From assembly GCF_024679095.1 (NCBI RefSeq), contig NC_066571.1, positions 7,186,974 to 7,250,973 on the forward strand: a stretch of DNA of 64,000 nucleotides. Reading direction: 5' to 3'. A program made the position numbers and the translations under genes. This document shows, piece after piece, positions 1 to 11,069 of the stretch. Within the stretch, counting starts at the first letter, position 1. Every line of letters starts with the position of its first letter. The notes below the pieces were generated by a model. The model did not search any database, had not been told where the DNA came from, and saw nothing but the letters and a program-made list of their open reading frames with translations. Source of the DNA: Eriocheir sinensis. Lineage: Eukaryota; Arthropoda; Malacostraca; Decapoda; Varunidae.

Positions 1-1149
1 GGGTGGATGAAGCCATGTGTGTGTGTAGTGTTTAGCTGGTTGTGACATACAGGAAATGAGATGTGCTCATGGGGTCCCACCTCTGTGTCTTGAGTCCACC
101 TTGTGTGTGTGTGTGTGTGTGAGTGTGTGTATTATTGTAGTCTTTCTTATCACAGCCATAACTTAACAATGTTTTATCCAGTCTTACATTTCTTTCATTA
201 CTGATAAAAATCCCTAAAGATGCACAACTGCAGACCATCATCTTTCCAGAACACAGACACATTATGGATTGATAGGATTACTGATCAGTTATTTGCTTTG
301 TTACCTATTCTTGTTCACTATTTATGTTGAAAGTACTGATAATTACTATTATCAAATATCATAATCAGTTTGATCAACTAATGGAACTGATAAAAGTTTT
401 CCATTCCACTGCCTCTGATATATGCCACTCTCTAATACATATCCTGCCGCTACCTTCAATGTAGTGAGTGTGTGGGGTCAGCAGTGCAGTATTAGTTGGA
501 GCACGGATTTGGTGAACGTGGTCTGATTTCCTTGCTACCGATGCCTGACTAACTCTGAAAATGCTGAGCAGCCAAAGATCACAAACATGCCATTCATCAA
601 CAGTACATACCTCCACTGCTCAAATGGAGCACCAGGGGCCAAAGCCAAGCAAAATTAAAAAATTGATATAAGAACATAAGAATGTAAGGAGTCTGCAAGA
701 GGGCAGTAGATAAAACTACTGTCCAGCAATTTTAAAGACTTGAAAATGTAGAAAATCTGTATAATTAGAAACTTATCATTATAGTTTTCAAACCTCTACT
801 TGTTCTTGGAAATGAGATTATTACTCTTAAATGGATTTTCATGTCATTTCCTTAAATGTGCATTTGCCTAAGTCACAATTTTTTGTGTGGAGAAATACCC
901 AAACTTCTTTACTGAATGACTGAGGCAGAGGAACCAGACTGAACCCTTTGTGTTAAGACTGCTTCTATTTGTACTATACATTTTATTTCCTTCCACAGCC
1001 TACTGTCAGCAGATGAAGCCTTTTCTTTGTTTACTCATGTTTTGTTTGACAAATTAAAGTAAAAACATCTCCCATTTGCATTGTGAATGCATGACCTTTT
1101 GACCTAAAAGAATCATGCACTCAGCAGTCATTGAAATCACAGCCTTGTT
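1..1149. other. AT-rich sequence, no gene recognised
   Basis: Open frames here are short and low in information, without recognisable domains or convincing splice sites. A (GT)n run lies at about 103-130. It lies downstream of the last terminal exon of the minus-strand gene, so it is either intergenic or far 3' sequence. Confidence 0.5.
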
Positions 1150-2050
1150 TGCTGGCATGATTCCTTAGGTTTTCTGGCAATGGAGCTAGTTCAGAAAATC
1201 TTGATGTTCTTCCAAAATGACAAGTTTTGCTTGCCATTGAAATTTTATATCCTTCCCAATGCCTTTCAGCAAAACAACTAACCTAGCATCTACTTTTCAA
1301 GCCATCCTTATAATTTTCTTGGAATTCTGGGCAAAGCACAAGCTTTTCTTACTCAAAAATTTTCATTTCCTTCCCTATTCATTCCAGTCAAATAACTAGC
1401 CTAAAAATTTATATTAAAGCCTTTCTTATAACATCCAAGGAGGTTTTGACAAAATGATGAGACTGGCTTTCCTCACTCTAGTTTTATCGTTTTCTTCCCT
1501 ATTCCTTCCAATAAATTGGGTAGCCTAGCATAACATATCATATCAAAACCCCTTTATCAAATTTCCTTTGGAATTTGATTTTGGCAAGATAACTACACTT
1601 GCTTTCCTCAATTTCATATTATCATTTTCTCCTTATTCTGTAGAAAAACACCCTGACCTATGTCATATTCAAGTCTTTTTAATATCCCTTGAGGGTACGG
1701 CAAAATAACTGGATTAACTCTCCTCACTCTAGCATATTCAGTTTTCACTTTTATGTTCGGTTACAGAACCAGTCCAGTATAGTATTTCTTATCAAAGTCT
1801 TTCATAGAATATCAAAAGGGTTTTGACAGAATGACTACACAAGCTTTCCACACTCTAACACTTTCATTTCATTCACTATTCCTTCCTGCAAAACATGAAG
1901 CATAGCCATCCCTATCTAACACTTCTTATGACTTCCAAAGCAGTTCTGGCAAATGCCTTGACTTGCCTTCCTTCCTCTTTTCCTCTGTATTCCTTTCAAC
2001 AAATCATGTATGTTAAATTTTACAAACATCTTTGTTTCCTGCTTCTTTTA
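1150..2050. repeat. Diverged tandem array, about 120 bp period
   Basis: Seven degenerate copies of a unit containing a TTCCTTCCCTATTC-like core followed by a CAAAACAACTAGCCTAGC-like segment. Copies of the core start near 1248, 1367, 1491, 1622, 1742, 1864 and 1978, a spacing of 114-131 bp. The units are well diverged, so this looks like an old satellite rather than a recent expansion. No coding potential seen. Confidence 0.7.
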
Positions 2051-3110
2051 AAAATCACCCTTGAGTAACTGGACGCTTTCTGAAGTACTCGGGTTTGTGC
2101 AGTATCGTTTAATAATCCCATGACATACTGAACAAGGAGTGAGCAGGTACATTGAGAAAACGAAATAAGTGCTTTCTTAACTGATATTTAAATTATTGGG
2201 CAACCTTGCATGTACTTGGGCTTTGTACATTATGACTGACATATCCTGCTACACACTGAACTATAGGGTGTGAAATAACAAGCAATCTGAGAGAAATGCA
2301 GACTACTTCCTTTACACCTCTGAATGACTGGAGGGGCTCATAAATACTTGAGCTTTGTGGTGTAGCTTTTTCATCCCATGACACATTAAACTGTGGACTG
2401 TGTACTAAAAGGCCATCGCTGCAAAAAACAGGCAACTTCTTTAGGAATCATCAAGTAATGGAATTATTTGGCAAGTATTAAGGCTTCGTACACTATCGCT
2501 GATTTATCCTGACAAGCACTGCACGGTTGATTGGATTAGGGGGCCATCACAAGGTGAAAATACCCTAGTACATACTTATATATCTTCAAATAATTGGATA
2601 ATTGGATGACTTTGCAAGCGTTTAGGTTTTGTACAGTATTGTTGACTTATCCAGCAGCACCGTGAACTAGGGAATAGTTACTCAGGACCTATCACTGCAT
2701 AAACCAGGCTACTCCTTTATGAAACATCGAGTAATTGGATGACCGTAACCATTTAGGTCTTGTATGCTACTGATGACAAACTGCAACACGCTGAACTATG
2801 AAGTGTGTATTCAGGAGCTCTGAGTGATAAACTAGCTACTTCCTTCATATCATTGGATGACTTCATAAAAATTTGGGCTTTGTACAATGTCGTTGATCTA
2901 TTTTGTAATACTGTGAACTGTGGAATGTGTACATAGGAGACCTTCATTAAAAAACTACTTCCTTTATATATCTTTGAGTAATTGGATGCCTCTGTGAGTA
3001 TAAGGCTTTGTACGTTATCACTAAGCTATCCTGCGATGCATTAGTAAGAGTTAAGGAACGATCACAGTGAGAAAACACTACTTCCCTGCTGCCTTTATAA
3101 ATCTTTTGAG
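2051..3110. repeat. Diverged tandem array, about 130 bp period
   Basis: Eight degenerate copies of a unit with the core GGCTTTGTACATTATC followed by a TATCCTGC-like and a CTGAACTATGG-like segment. Cores lie near 2092, 2219, 2352, 2481, 2624, 2756, 2875 and 3003. The unit differs from the adjoining array at 1150-2050, so two unrelated old satellites abut here. Confidence 0.75.
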
Positions 3111-4214
3111 GGGAAAATGTAGATTACCTGGACAGTCTTCTTTTGAAACACTGACACCTAACAACCCCTCCTGCCTAACCTAACCTAACCTAGCGATCAA
3201 GCCCATAGCACAGACATGAAATTCAAGGAGGGGGGTTATTTCCATTGTAAGGGGTTTTACATTTTTATCCTTTCCTTACTACATATCTTTCTACTAGAAT
3301 AACACAGTCATGCATTTATATTTGCTTCTAAGTGAAGAACTTCTGGGGAGGCTAATGAGATCAGGAGGGTGCTAAGCCCTCCATAGCCCCCCAAGGGTAC
3401 AGGCCTGCTAGGGATGGTAACCTATCACCACAAAACTTGTAACTCCATGGCTAAAGAAAATAAAGAACTGACCCAACCTGCCCACCCAACCTAGCTCAAT
3501 TGCAGCTAAATTAGTAACTCCGTGGCCGTAGTAAATAAAAATGTAGGAACTGAACCCTCCTGACTAACCTAACCTATATGACCAAGCCTGCCAGACGAAT
3601 CTAACTGGAAATAGTAACCCAACGGCGCTTACTCTACTCAACTCACTAGCCCTTACTTGGTCTGTTTCCAAAGACATGGTGCTGCACAGAGCCAAAAACT
3701 ATATGAAAAATATGAAAACTAACTAATGACTGGGGGGGTGGAGGGTGGGGTGGCGTCCAGTTGTCCCCTGTATATGATGCCCCGGTAAAACTATAGAAGT
3801 ACAACATTAAGTGAGACCATTTGAAGGTTATTATTCTCGTGGGGGGAATATTGGAGGCGCGTAGTTAATCTCCATATTTACCTAATAGTGAACTGTGGAA
3901 AGACAAACTCTGAAGGGTTACTAATAAGGGTCGTATCATCAAACATTTCATCGCCCAAGAACACAAATTTGACAAGGCTTTCATAGGAGTTGTGGGCATT
4001 TCCAGGACTAGTTTTATGCCCCTGGTGGTAGTTCGACCCTTCCTCTGTACCGTGAACCTAAAATACCACTCATGAGAACCCGACTGATCCCCTTTTCGAC
4101 CTTTGGAAACAGTTGACTTGAAGGGCGAAAACGTCTAACAATACCAGCCAAATTTTGTGTGCTCAACGAACACCTGAGATCAACGTGGCAGGTGAGGGGA
4201 AGTCAGGGGCTGTG
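3111..4214. other. Non-coding, short CCTAA run
   Basis: No gene seen. A short interstitial run of CCTAA pentamers at about 3174-3193 (TTAGG on the minus strand) matches the arthropod telomere unit, but three to four copies are too few to mean more than a chance or relic sequence. A similar pair recurs near 3560. Confidence 0.45.
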
Positions 4215-4700
4215 TGCTGGAATGAACGAAATGGCTGTGAAAAGAAAGACAAGAACTGGAGGAACACTTACTTATCTTTGCAGTGTCTAAGAACCTGTGT
4301 GATGGAATGAATGAAATGGCTGTGAAAAGAACGATAAGAACTGGAGGAACACTTACTTATATTTGCAGTGTCTAAGAACCTGTGTGATGGAATGAATGAA
4401 ATGGCTGTGAAAAGAAAGAACGGCTGGAACACTTATCTTTGCAGTGTCTAAAAACCTGTGTGATGGAATGAATGAAATGGCTGTGAAAAGAAAGAACGTC
4501 TGGAACACTTACTTATCTTTGCAGTGTCTAAGAACCTGTGTGATGGAATGAACGAAATGGCTGTGAAAAGAACGATAAGAACTGGAGGAACACTTACTTA
4601 TATTTGCAGTGTCTAAGAACCTGTGTGATGGAATGAATGAAATAGCTGTGAAAAGAACGATAAGAACTGGAGGAACACTTAATTACCTTTGAACTGCCTG
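4215..4700. repeat. Tandem repeat, about 82 bp x 6
   Basis: Six highly similar copies of a unit containing GGAATGAATGAAATGGCTG, starting near 4219, 4304, 4389, 4464, 4544 and 4629 (spacing 75-85 bp). The length differences come from the presence or absence of a short GATAAGAACTGGAGGAAC stretch and similar small indels. High similarity suggests recent expansion. Confidence 0.85.
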
Positions 4701-5559
4701 AAACTGTCTGGGAGCTGGATAAAATGGCTGCGATAACAACTGCAGGAACACTTTCTTGTCTTTGTACTGCCTGGAACTGTGCCTGTCTTGTGCTGTGGTC
4801 CTCGTGGGGAGTCAGGTGGTCCCTAACATGTGACTCTACTCAGTTTCATCATCTCTGTCCCTCCACGTGACTTTTGATAGACGCGCCACACCGTACAACG
4901 TTGCCAGATTGTCGTACTCAGCCGCTTATATTTCCGGACTTCCTTCTCCCAAACTGTCTTCTGGGCTCCAATAACGAAACTCATTTATAGTTATCGTTAA
5001 AAGAGTAAGATCCTGATGTTTCTTGGCAATGGTTAGGCGTCAGAAACCGGTAAATACTATGCTATGAGTACGATAATCTGGCAACGGTGGCGACACGTGT
5101 CTTGCCGGCTCGTGACTGGGTGAAAATCAACGTGTTCGACTGTTCGATAGCGTTGACTTCAGCTTTCTTTAATAACATATTTGAATGTTTATGTATACCA
5201 AAGAACTATTACACCTTCTTATGTAAATCCCAAACATGCCGATTTGAATCATTACCATATAAACACATTTTCACCAATTCACGAGCTATGTAGCAATGAG
5301 AATGTGGCCTATCTATTAAAATTTACGTTTGTGGACGGACAGATGAAATTTAACCTTTATAAAGATGCTATAAACGGTAGCCTACTCCTTGAACTCCATC
5401 GATAAATTACCCTTCTCTTATTCAGTGTGTACTATATCGTGTTAAAGATTAGTTCCTTAAGTGATGATTGCATTTAAGTTATTCATATACCCTAATTATG
5501 AGTGTTATTATGTGTTACTACAAAAATTTATCTCTAGATGACTGAATTAGGCTTGTATA

Positions 5560-5591
<32 letters not shown>

Positions 5592-5780
5592 GAAGGCCTG
5601 GCAGGTGCTGATCAGTGCTGGAGGAAGGAGGCATGACGAGGAAGAGGCCTGTAGGTGGTGTAAACCTTAAACACGACCAAACTAACTTAAAACCACTACC
5701 TGGCGGGGAGGACAGTCACGCTCCCCGCCAGGCAGCACAACTTAACACATATAAATCAGCTGGGTGCCGAGGACGCTGGC
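4701..5780. other. Non-coding, (GT)n at 5560-5588
   Basis: Downstream flank of the last terminal exon; presumably contains its 3' UTR on the minus strand. No AATAAA was found on the minus strand close to the stop at 5781. A GT microsatellite lies at 5560-5588. Confidence 0.45.
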
Positions 5781-6029
5781 TCAGAAGGGCGGACCGAGCG
5801 ACACGATGCCCGGCGGCTCGGTGAGGATGGCGTGCAGGGACTGGGACAGGTTGTGCTTCATGAGGTGCCTCTTGAGAACGTCCTTGCGGGCGAACGACTT
5901 GGTACACACGGGGCAGGAGTAAGGGCGGTAGTTGGCTTGCGAGGCGAGATGGCGCTGCAGGTTGGAGCGGTTACTGAAGGACTTGTCACAGCAGCGGCAC
6001 CGCAGGCTGAACCGCACCGTCTCGCAATC
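5781..6029 (-). CDS. Terminal exon: one degenerate and one C2H2 finger (most 3' exon)
   Basis: Acceptor CTCTTCCAG|GAT at 6030; 82 codons to a TGA at 5781. Finger 1 has C11, C14 and H27, but the expected second histidine position is Gln31 and no other His or Cys follows in range, so it probably does not fold as a normal C2H2 unit. Finger 2 (C39-H59, PYSCPVCTKSFARKD) is complete. The C-terminal tail (LHAILTEPPGIVSL) is not low complexity. It is the last array member; no further finger exon was found below 5.78 kb. The acceptor is in phase 0 with the common donor. Confidence 0.85.
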   Translation of the reverse strand, partial: DCETVRFSLRCRCCDKSFSNRSNLQRHLASQANYRPYSCPVCTKSFARKDVLKRHLMKHNLSQSLHAILTEPPGIVSLGPPF

Positions 6030-6943
6030 CTGGAAGAGAAGAGGCCTATAGTAGCAGCGGTACCCTCCACCTGCTGGCCCTCCACCTACTGTTTGCCGTG
6101 GCTGATGTGCGGCGTCCAGCGGCCTGCCGTCACTCATCCTTCTCGTTGTGACTATGTTAAGGGGTTAGGGCTGGGAGACGAGGGAGTAATGGGGGGCAGC
6201 TTATGAGTGAGTTAAATGGGGTGGAAGGGAAGGAAAGAAGGGAGTGATGAGGGTCAGCTTATGAGTTTAAGGCTACTTCAATATTAGTTTCGTTCATGCA
6301 GACCATTATTGTTGTGTCATGTTTTGAAATGTTTTTGTTTCAAGCCCAAGGTGTTCCCTGTAAACAAAGGCGTTCATGATTCATCACCTTTTATTACTGA
6401 ATAACACAGGGGCGGCGCTACGCGGCCACCCACAGGAAACAAACCCGCTGCGTGCCAGTAGATACGATGTGCAAAACCTATACTCAACAAAAATAGAATT
6501 GTGCAAAACTTATTATTTAATGGAAATGTGATAAGAAAATATAGGATAACCCTTACCTACTTCCAATACTGTCGTTGTGCCTTAACGGAATAAACTAATA
6601 GAAATATACTGATCACCTTCCGTGAGGACGAAGGCTGAATACTTCACAGACGTGTGAAAGCGTTGAAACACGAGACAACAAGAAGAACAAACTGGAGGTA
6701 GAACAGTCACTTAAATCAACATGAGAGGTGACGGCAGACGAGTGAGGTAATTAACAAACACTTGATAACTGTGATCTGACACTGCGTTCACGTCCACTTT
6801 GATTATAAATCCCACGTAACACACTTCATAGAAATATAATTAATAAAAGCCTATTACAGCAGCTAACTTCCTTTGGTCATGTTGAGGTTATAAAACAATC
6901 AACTGATCATCACTGGGAGCAACAAGTGGGGGGTGGGGCGGGG
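6030..6943. other. Inter-exon region
   Basis: Contains the AT-rich presumed 3' UTR of the 6944 exon, with a minus-strand AATAAA at 6390-6395, then the polypyrimidine tract of the 5781 exon. No coding seen. Confidence 0.5.
6390..6395 (-). terminator. Poly(A) signal AATAAA
   Basis: Minus-strand AATAAA about 550 bp after the stop of the exon ending at 6944, in AT-rich sequence and before the next acceptor at 6030. Hexamer match only. Confidence 0.4.
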
Positions 6944-7204
6944 TTAGCGCGGCCCCCCGAGCAGGAGAGGACCGAGGTGGCGGGCCTCGCACCGCGCCAG
7001 GTGGTACTTGAACTGGTCCTTGCGGTGGAAGGTTTTGCCGCAGGCGGAGCAGCGGAGGCGGTGAGAGTTAGGGAGGTGGCCCTGGCAGTGGCGGATCATG
7101 GACTCGGGGTAGGAGAAGGTCTTGCCGCAGAGAGGGCACACCGTGTCGGAGCCGCACACCAGGCGGGCCACGCGACGCGGAGACACCCCCTGGGCCAACA
7201 GCGT
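6944..7204 (-). CDS. Terminal exon: C2H2 + C2HC fingers
   Basis: Acceptor GTGTGTTGCAG|ACG at 7205; 86 codons to TAA. Finger 1 spans C23-H43 (CPLCGKTFSYPESM). Finger 2 spans C52-C72 (CSACGKTFHRKDQF, ending H-x3-C), a C2HC finger. The fingers are joined by a non-canonical linker (LPNSHRLR) rather than TGEKP, so they may be more flexible than those of neighbouring exons. There is little sequence outside the fingers (22 residues before, 14 after). Confidence 0.88.
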   Translation of the reverse strand, partial: TLLAQGVSPRRVARLVCGSDTVCPLCGKTFSYPESMIRHCQGHLPNSHRLRCSACGKTFHRKDQFKYHLARCEARHLGPLLLGGPR

Positions 7205-7857
7205 CTGCAACACACCCCAACCAGGTTAGTACCAAGTCACTGCCACCACCACCATCACCACCACCACCACCACCATGCGCCCGCCTCCACCACAGGCCCC
7301 GCGCCCGAGTGCCGACACAAGACAAGCAGGTCAACAAAGAAGGAACACAGATCACACTTTGGTGAGCCACAGCACAGGATGCGGCGTGACTTGCACGACT
7401 GTTGCCGCCGCGCGTCACACTCGGTTTTGTGTCCCCGGAAGGACTTGTCACGCTAGCAATACGGCAGCGCTCTCCTAGCTGCATAATACTGATTTGTTTC
7501 TTAATGCATAGCTGCACTGGTGTGCACATTTATGTACAGTGTGTAGGACTATATCATTATCTTCAAAATACTGCCCCATATTTCTCTCTCAATCCCACAA
7601 GTGTCCTCTGGAAGCCTTAGTTAACACGTGGTCCCTTGATTATAGTTTCCTTCCATCCTTAAAGCAGACGGTAAATGCAGTGCCGAGGCGCCTGACGTCA
7701 GACGCCGGTGCTTTGTCGGCGACAGGCGCAGCTGCCGAGAAGCGACACAACCTCATCGCCGCACGAGGCTGCTCGCGTCCCCGTTGTACACACGTGACGG
7801 CGAGTTGCGGCCACAGAATCCTCGGGGGCCGTGGAGCGGGAAGACGAAGGTGCCGCA
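7205..7857. other. Inter-exon region
   Basis: A (CAC)n-like stretch near 7243-7275, then moderately AT-rich sequence. No additional finger exon or AATAAA on the minus strand seen before the 7205 acceptor. Confidence 0.45.
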
Positions 7858-8220
7858 CTAGAACGCTGTGCCGTCATCCCAGGCGGCGGCGGGGGGCTCG
7901 GCGGGAAGCTGTGGCTCCCTCGACACTCTGCCCCCGCGGCCCCCGGCAGGCGGGTGGCGATGGCGCAGCATGTGGTGGTTTAAATTCGAGCGATCGCCCG
8001 TCCGATAGGGGCACTGGGGGCACGCAAAGGGCTTTTCCCCGGTGTGCGTTCGGAGGTGCGTGGCCAAGTACGTGCGGGCCGTCACGTTGCCACACACCGG
8101 GCACGCCACGCGCCGCCCTGACCCCTCGCGTCCTGCCGCCCCGCCAGACACCGCCCGCCCACCATCCAGAAAGGTCACGTCCTCCTGCGAGCTCCTGCTG
8201 AGTGCCGCCATGTACGCCCT
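7858..8220 (-). CDS. Terminal exon: two C2H2 fingers, RTGDRSNL type
   Basis: Acceptor CTCTTTCCAG|AGG at 8221; 120 codons to TAG. Finger 1 (C40-H59, CPVCGNVTARTYL) has only 11 residues between the second Cys and first His instead of 12. It is joined by a canonical HTGEKPF linker to finger 2 (C67-H87, [14 protein letters not shown]). The pairing of a short first finger with an RTGDRSNL second finger is shared with the neighbouring exon at 9329-9649, so the two are recent paralogues. An acidic/Gly-rich N-terminal part and a 30-residue Pro/Ala/Gly tail flank the fingers. Confidence 0.9.
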   Translation of the reverse strand, partial: RAYMAALSRSSQEDVTFLDGGRAVSGGAAGREGSGRRVACPVCGNVTARTYLATHLRTHTGEKPFACPQCPYRTGDRSNLNHHMLRHRHPPAGGRGGRVSREPQLPAEPPAAAWDDGTAF

Positions 8221-8533
8221 CTGGAAAGAGCAAGAGTTTGAGGTGTGGCGGGGCTGGCGCGGGCAGGACGACCCACACATACAACACTCGCACACGCCTC
8301 GCCACGCTGCTTACCGTCAGGAACCATGAGAATGAGGGGCCCTTGGCGGGGTGTGTCCTGTGCAGGAAGGGAGGTGCAGAGTACCTTTCACCGTGCAGGA
8401 GTCTCGTCAAAACAGTGGATAAGACAACACTACTGATGCCCAAGTCCCGCCCTAAGGACGCCCGACAGAGGTTCAAGGAATGTGAGGGTGACAGATTTGT
8501 CTCCGGGAATGACAGAAGTTGTTCAGTACATTC

Positions 8534-8539
8534 TTTATT
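8534..8539 (-). terminator. Possible second poly(A) signal AATAAA
   Basis: Minus-strand hexamer about 790 bp below the stop of the 9329 exon and above the 8220 acceptor. It could serve as a distal site of that exon. Confidence 0.25.
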
Positions 8540-8959
8540 TACTCGAAACAAAAAAAATATATAAATAACAAAATAGAATACTGACCATACCCTTATTATG
8601 AATGCACTTCCTTACCACTGACCTTTTACAAACAGAAAGACCGAACCCCCCCTATAAAAAGCAGACAACCCACACCGACTGTCGAAGAGAGGCTCGTTCC
8701 CTCCCCCCAGCAGGAAGATTTAGCAACAGTCATCACAACACAGTGTTCCTCACAACACAGATATCGCGGCTCTGAGGCCCCGGGGGGTACGCGGCCCCGG
8801 ATCACTTTTGCAGGCATGAAGCGATTCCCACAGTCAAGATTGGAAGGTTTTTGAATCCCACACGAAGGTAGAGTAAAAAAAGGACGGCACAGTGAAGATT
8901 ATTCAGGATTACACATTGTTCATCACAGTCATACATTTGGCCCCGACCAACGCGTGTGT

Positions 8960-9003
<44 letters not shown>

Positions 9004-9192
9004 TTTGTGGATGTAAGTAAACGACTTTTCAGCAACTGAAGTCAGATATTCAGTCGTAAATTCCCTGACCGTGACTTATCCTCTTCCTCCTCCCTCCCTC
9101 CCTGTCTTCATCCCCTGAAAATGGTCTAGAGTAAACCCCAACGATGATGATCTAGTGATATTTCAGTCGCTTTTATGATCCATGTTTCTATA

Positions 9193-9198
9193 TTTATT
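9193..9198 (-). terminator. Poly(A) signal AATAAA
   Basis: Minus-strand AATAAA about 130 bp after the stop of the 9329 exon, in an AT-rich stretch. Confidence 0.45.
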
Positions 9199-9247
9199 TT
9201 TTCATGAGCTGCCTAACGTCAATCCGTGAGCTGTCCTGATAGGTGGG

Positions 9248-9294
<47 letters not shown>

Positions 9295-9328
9295 AGCGCG
9301 CGGGGGCGGCGGAGCGAGGGCGGGCTAG

Positions 9329-9649
9329 CTACATCTTGAGGGTGGGCTGGTCGGGGTGGACGCTGGAGTGGTGTCGCCGCAGGTTGGATCGGTCTCCCGT
9401 CCGGTAGCTGCAGTTCGGGCAGCCGTACAGCTTCTCGCCAGTGTGGGTGCGGATGTGGCGCCGCAGGTTCGCGCGACTCACGCTGGACCCGCAGATGTGG
9501 CACGCCGTCCTTGGGGAGGAGCGCCGCATGTCGTCGGCAGCAGCCCGCATGGCCTGCCGCACGTCCTCCCACGCCCCCGCCCACGCCCGCCGCCCGCCAC
9601 CACCACCTTCCACGCCCAGCAACATCTCAGAAAACAGGCCAGCCACACC
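9329..9649 (-). CDS. Terminal exon: two C2H2 fingers, RTGDRSNL type
   Basis: Acceptor GGTGTTGCAG|GGT at 9650; 106 codons to a TAG immediately above the GT repeat. Finger 1 (C50-H69, CHICGSSVSRANL) is one residue short (x11 spacing), as in the 7858 exon. The linker HTGEKLY is followed by finger 2 (C77-H98, CPNCSYRTGDRSNL, H-x4-H). The N-terminal part is an amphipathic-looking stretch (WEDVRQAMRAAADDMRR) after a Gly run. AATAAA at 9193-9198 gives it a likely 3' end of its own. Confidence 0.9.
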   Translation of the reverse strand, partial: GVAGLFSEMLLGVEGGGGGRRAWAGAWEDVRQAMRAAADDMRRSSPRTACHICGSSVSRANLRRHIRTHTGEKLYGCPNCSYRTGDRSNLRRHHSSVHPDQPTLKM

Positions 9650-10415
9650 CTGCAACACCAGAAACACAGTCTCACTCCTGCAGCCCCACATTCAGGACAG
9701 AATAAGTTGTAAGCCTGACATGTTTTCCTTCGCCCCCTACCTACCACCCCCCACACGACCCCACGTGGCGGGAAGGTAAGCACAGGTGACTCAGTGTCTC
9801 GAAAACCAGGTGAGTTTACCACTTATACATCCACTCTTGCCACGTGGCCAAGAAGCCTTTTTTTTTTTAACTAATTAGCGTCTGCGCGGTGCTGGCCTGT
9901 GTTTTAATGTTTATAGATAAGTAGACATAACATGAGACCAGCCACCCTTGTCAAGTTTATCGCTTTCGTCCTATATTTTCGTGGTGTCTCTGGAAGGTCA
10001 GCCTCCACAGGTCACGGCCTAGGCGGGCAGCGGCGCCGCAGGTCATACAGGTCCCCGGGATGAGTAACACGCATGTCTGAACCAAGATAGTCTCTCTTAT
10101 GTTTATTAATAAGCCATCACTGTACAAAGATAAGATAACATCACTTCCAAATAACGAACGGCACGAGTAATATCTGGGTTAAAAAAAATAATGATGTACT
10201 TGTGGAGAGCCTCTACAATTCATGCCGTGAGACAAAAGAATGGCGGGGACGTCAAAAGTTCTGCTCTGAGGACGCCATCACACGAGCCCCAAAAGTTGCC
10301 GCACCATCATCACCACCACCACCACCCTCACAGCCCCCACAGCCGCGGCACTCACATCACTGACAGGCGGACGCGTCAACGCACAGCACCCGCCACTTCA
10401 GCCACTACGAGAGCC
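9650..10415. other. Inter-exon region
   Basis: Holds the presumed 3' UTR of the 10416 exon, including AATAAA at 10102-10107 and a (CAC)n-like stretch near 10300-10325. No extra finger exon found. Confidence 0.45.
10102..10107 (-). terminator. Poly(A) signal AATAAA
   Basis: Minus-strand hexamer about 310 bp after the stop of the 10416 exon. Confidence 0.4.
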
Positions 10416-10910
10416 TCACGCCGGAGCTGACCCGTGCGCGGTGGTGGAAGTGGCAGCGGCGTCGAGGCTGTGCTGCTCCGGGGAGTGCGGGGCCCTCACG
10501 TGCCGCGCCAGGTGGCTCCGGTCCCCCGTGCGGTAGGGGCAGCGGGAGCACTTGAAGGGCTTCTCCCCCGTGTGGACCCGCAAGTGCTTCTGAAGGTCGG
10601 CAGCGAAGGTGAAGCGCTTGCCGCAGTGGCCGCAGGGGTGCCTGGGGTTGGAGGCCTGCCTGTGGTACTCCATGTGACGCTTGAGGGTCCGCTCGTTGGC
10701 CACCAGCTTGAAGCACACCGGGCAAGTCACCTCCCCCGCCCCGCTCCGTGGCTGCTCCGCCATCATCAGTACAAAGGGGCTTGGGGCGCCCAGCTCCTCT
10801 TGCCCACCAGGCCATGATCTATTATAGAGGCCTGAGCGAAGTCCTTCCTCCCCGCTTAAAGTAAAATATTGGGCCTGAGCGTGAGAGGTGAGCTGCCCCG
10901 CCCCGCCGGC
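10416..10910 (-). CDS. Terminal exon: three C2H2 fingers
   Basis: Acceptor CTCCTTGCAG|GCC at 10911; 164 codons to TGA. Finger 1 C63-H83 ([14 protein letters not shown]), finger 2 C93-H113 ([14 protein letters not shown]), finger 3 C121-H142 ([15 protein letters not shown]-x4-H). Fingers 2 and 3 are joined by HTGEKPF. The spacer between fingers 1 and 2 (RQASNPRHP) is non-canonical and resembles RRAANPQFT at the same place in the 11070 exon, so the two are neighbours by duplication. The tail ([20 protein letters not shown]) is low complexity. Confidence 0.9.
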   Translation of the reverse strand, partial: AGGAGQLTSHAQAQYFTLSGEEGLRSGLYNRSWPGGQEELGAPSPFVLMMAEQPRSGAGEVTCPVCFKLVANERTLKRHMEYHRQASNPRHPCGHCGKRFTFAADLQKHLRVHTGEKPFKCSRCPYRTGDRSHLARHVRAPHSPEQHSLDAAATSTTAHGSAPA

Positions 10911-11069
10911 CTGCAAGGAGACAAGACAAGCAGCTTATCAGGTGTGTTGCATACTAAGGGGCCGCTCCCTGACACGCTCGCCCTCCACTCCCTCCACTCA
11001 GGCATGACACTCGAGCGTGCGTTACTAGTAATGGCGGCCCTCACGCTCCGCGCTGCCCCCTGGACGGCC

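Larger units (their letters stand above)
8221..9328. other. Inter-exon region with (GT)n blocks
   Basis: Contains (GT)n at about 8961-9001 and 9250-9292, the latter only some 40 bp below the stop of the 9329 exon. Minus-strand AATAAA hexamers lie at 9193-9198 and 8534-8539. No other coding seen. Confidence 0.5.

Noticed and set aside
3174..3193. Telomeric CCTAA repeats
   Set aside because: Only three to four units; not a telomere or convincing interstitial telomere array.
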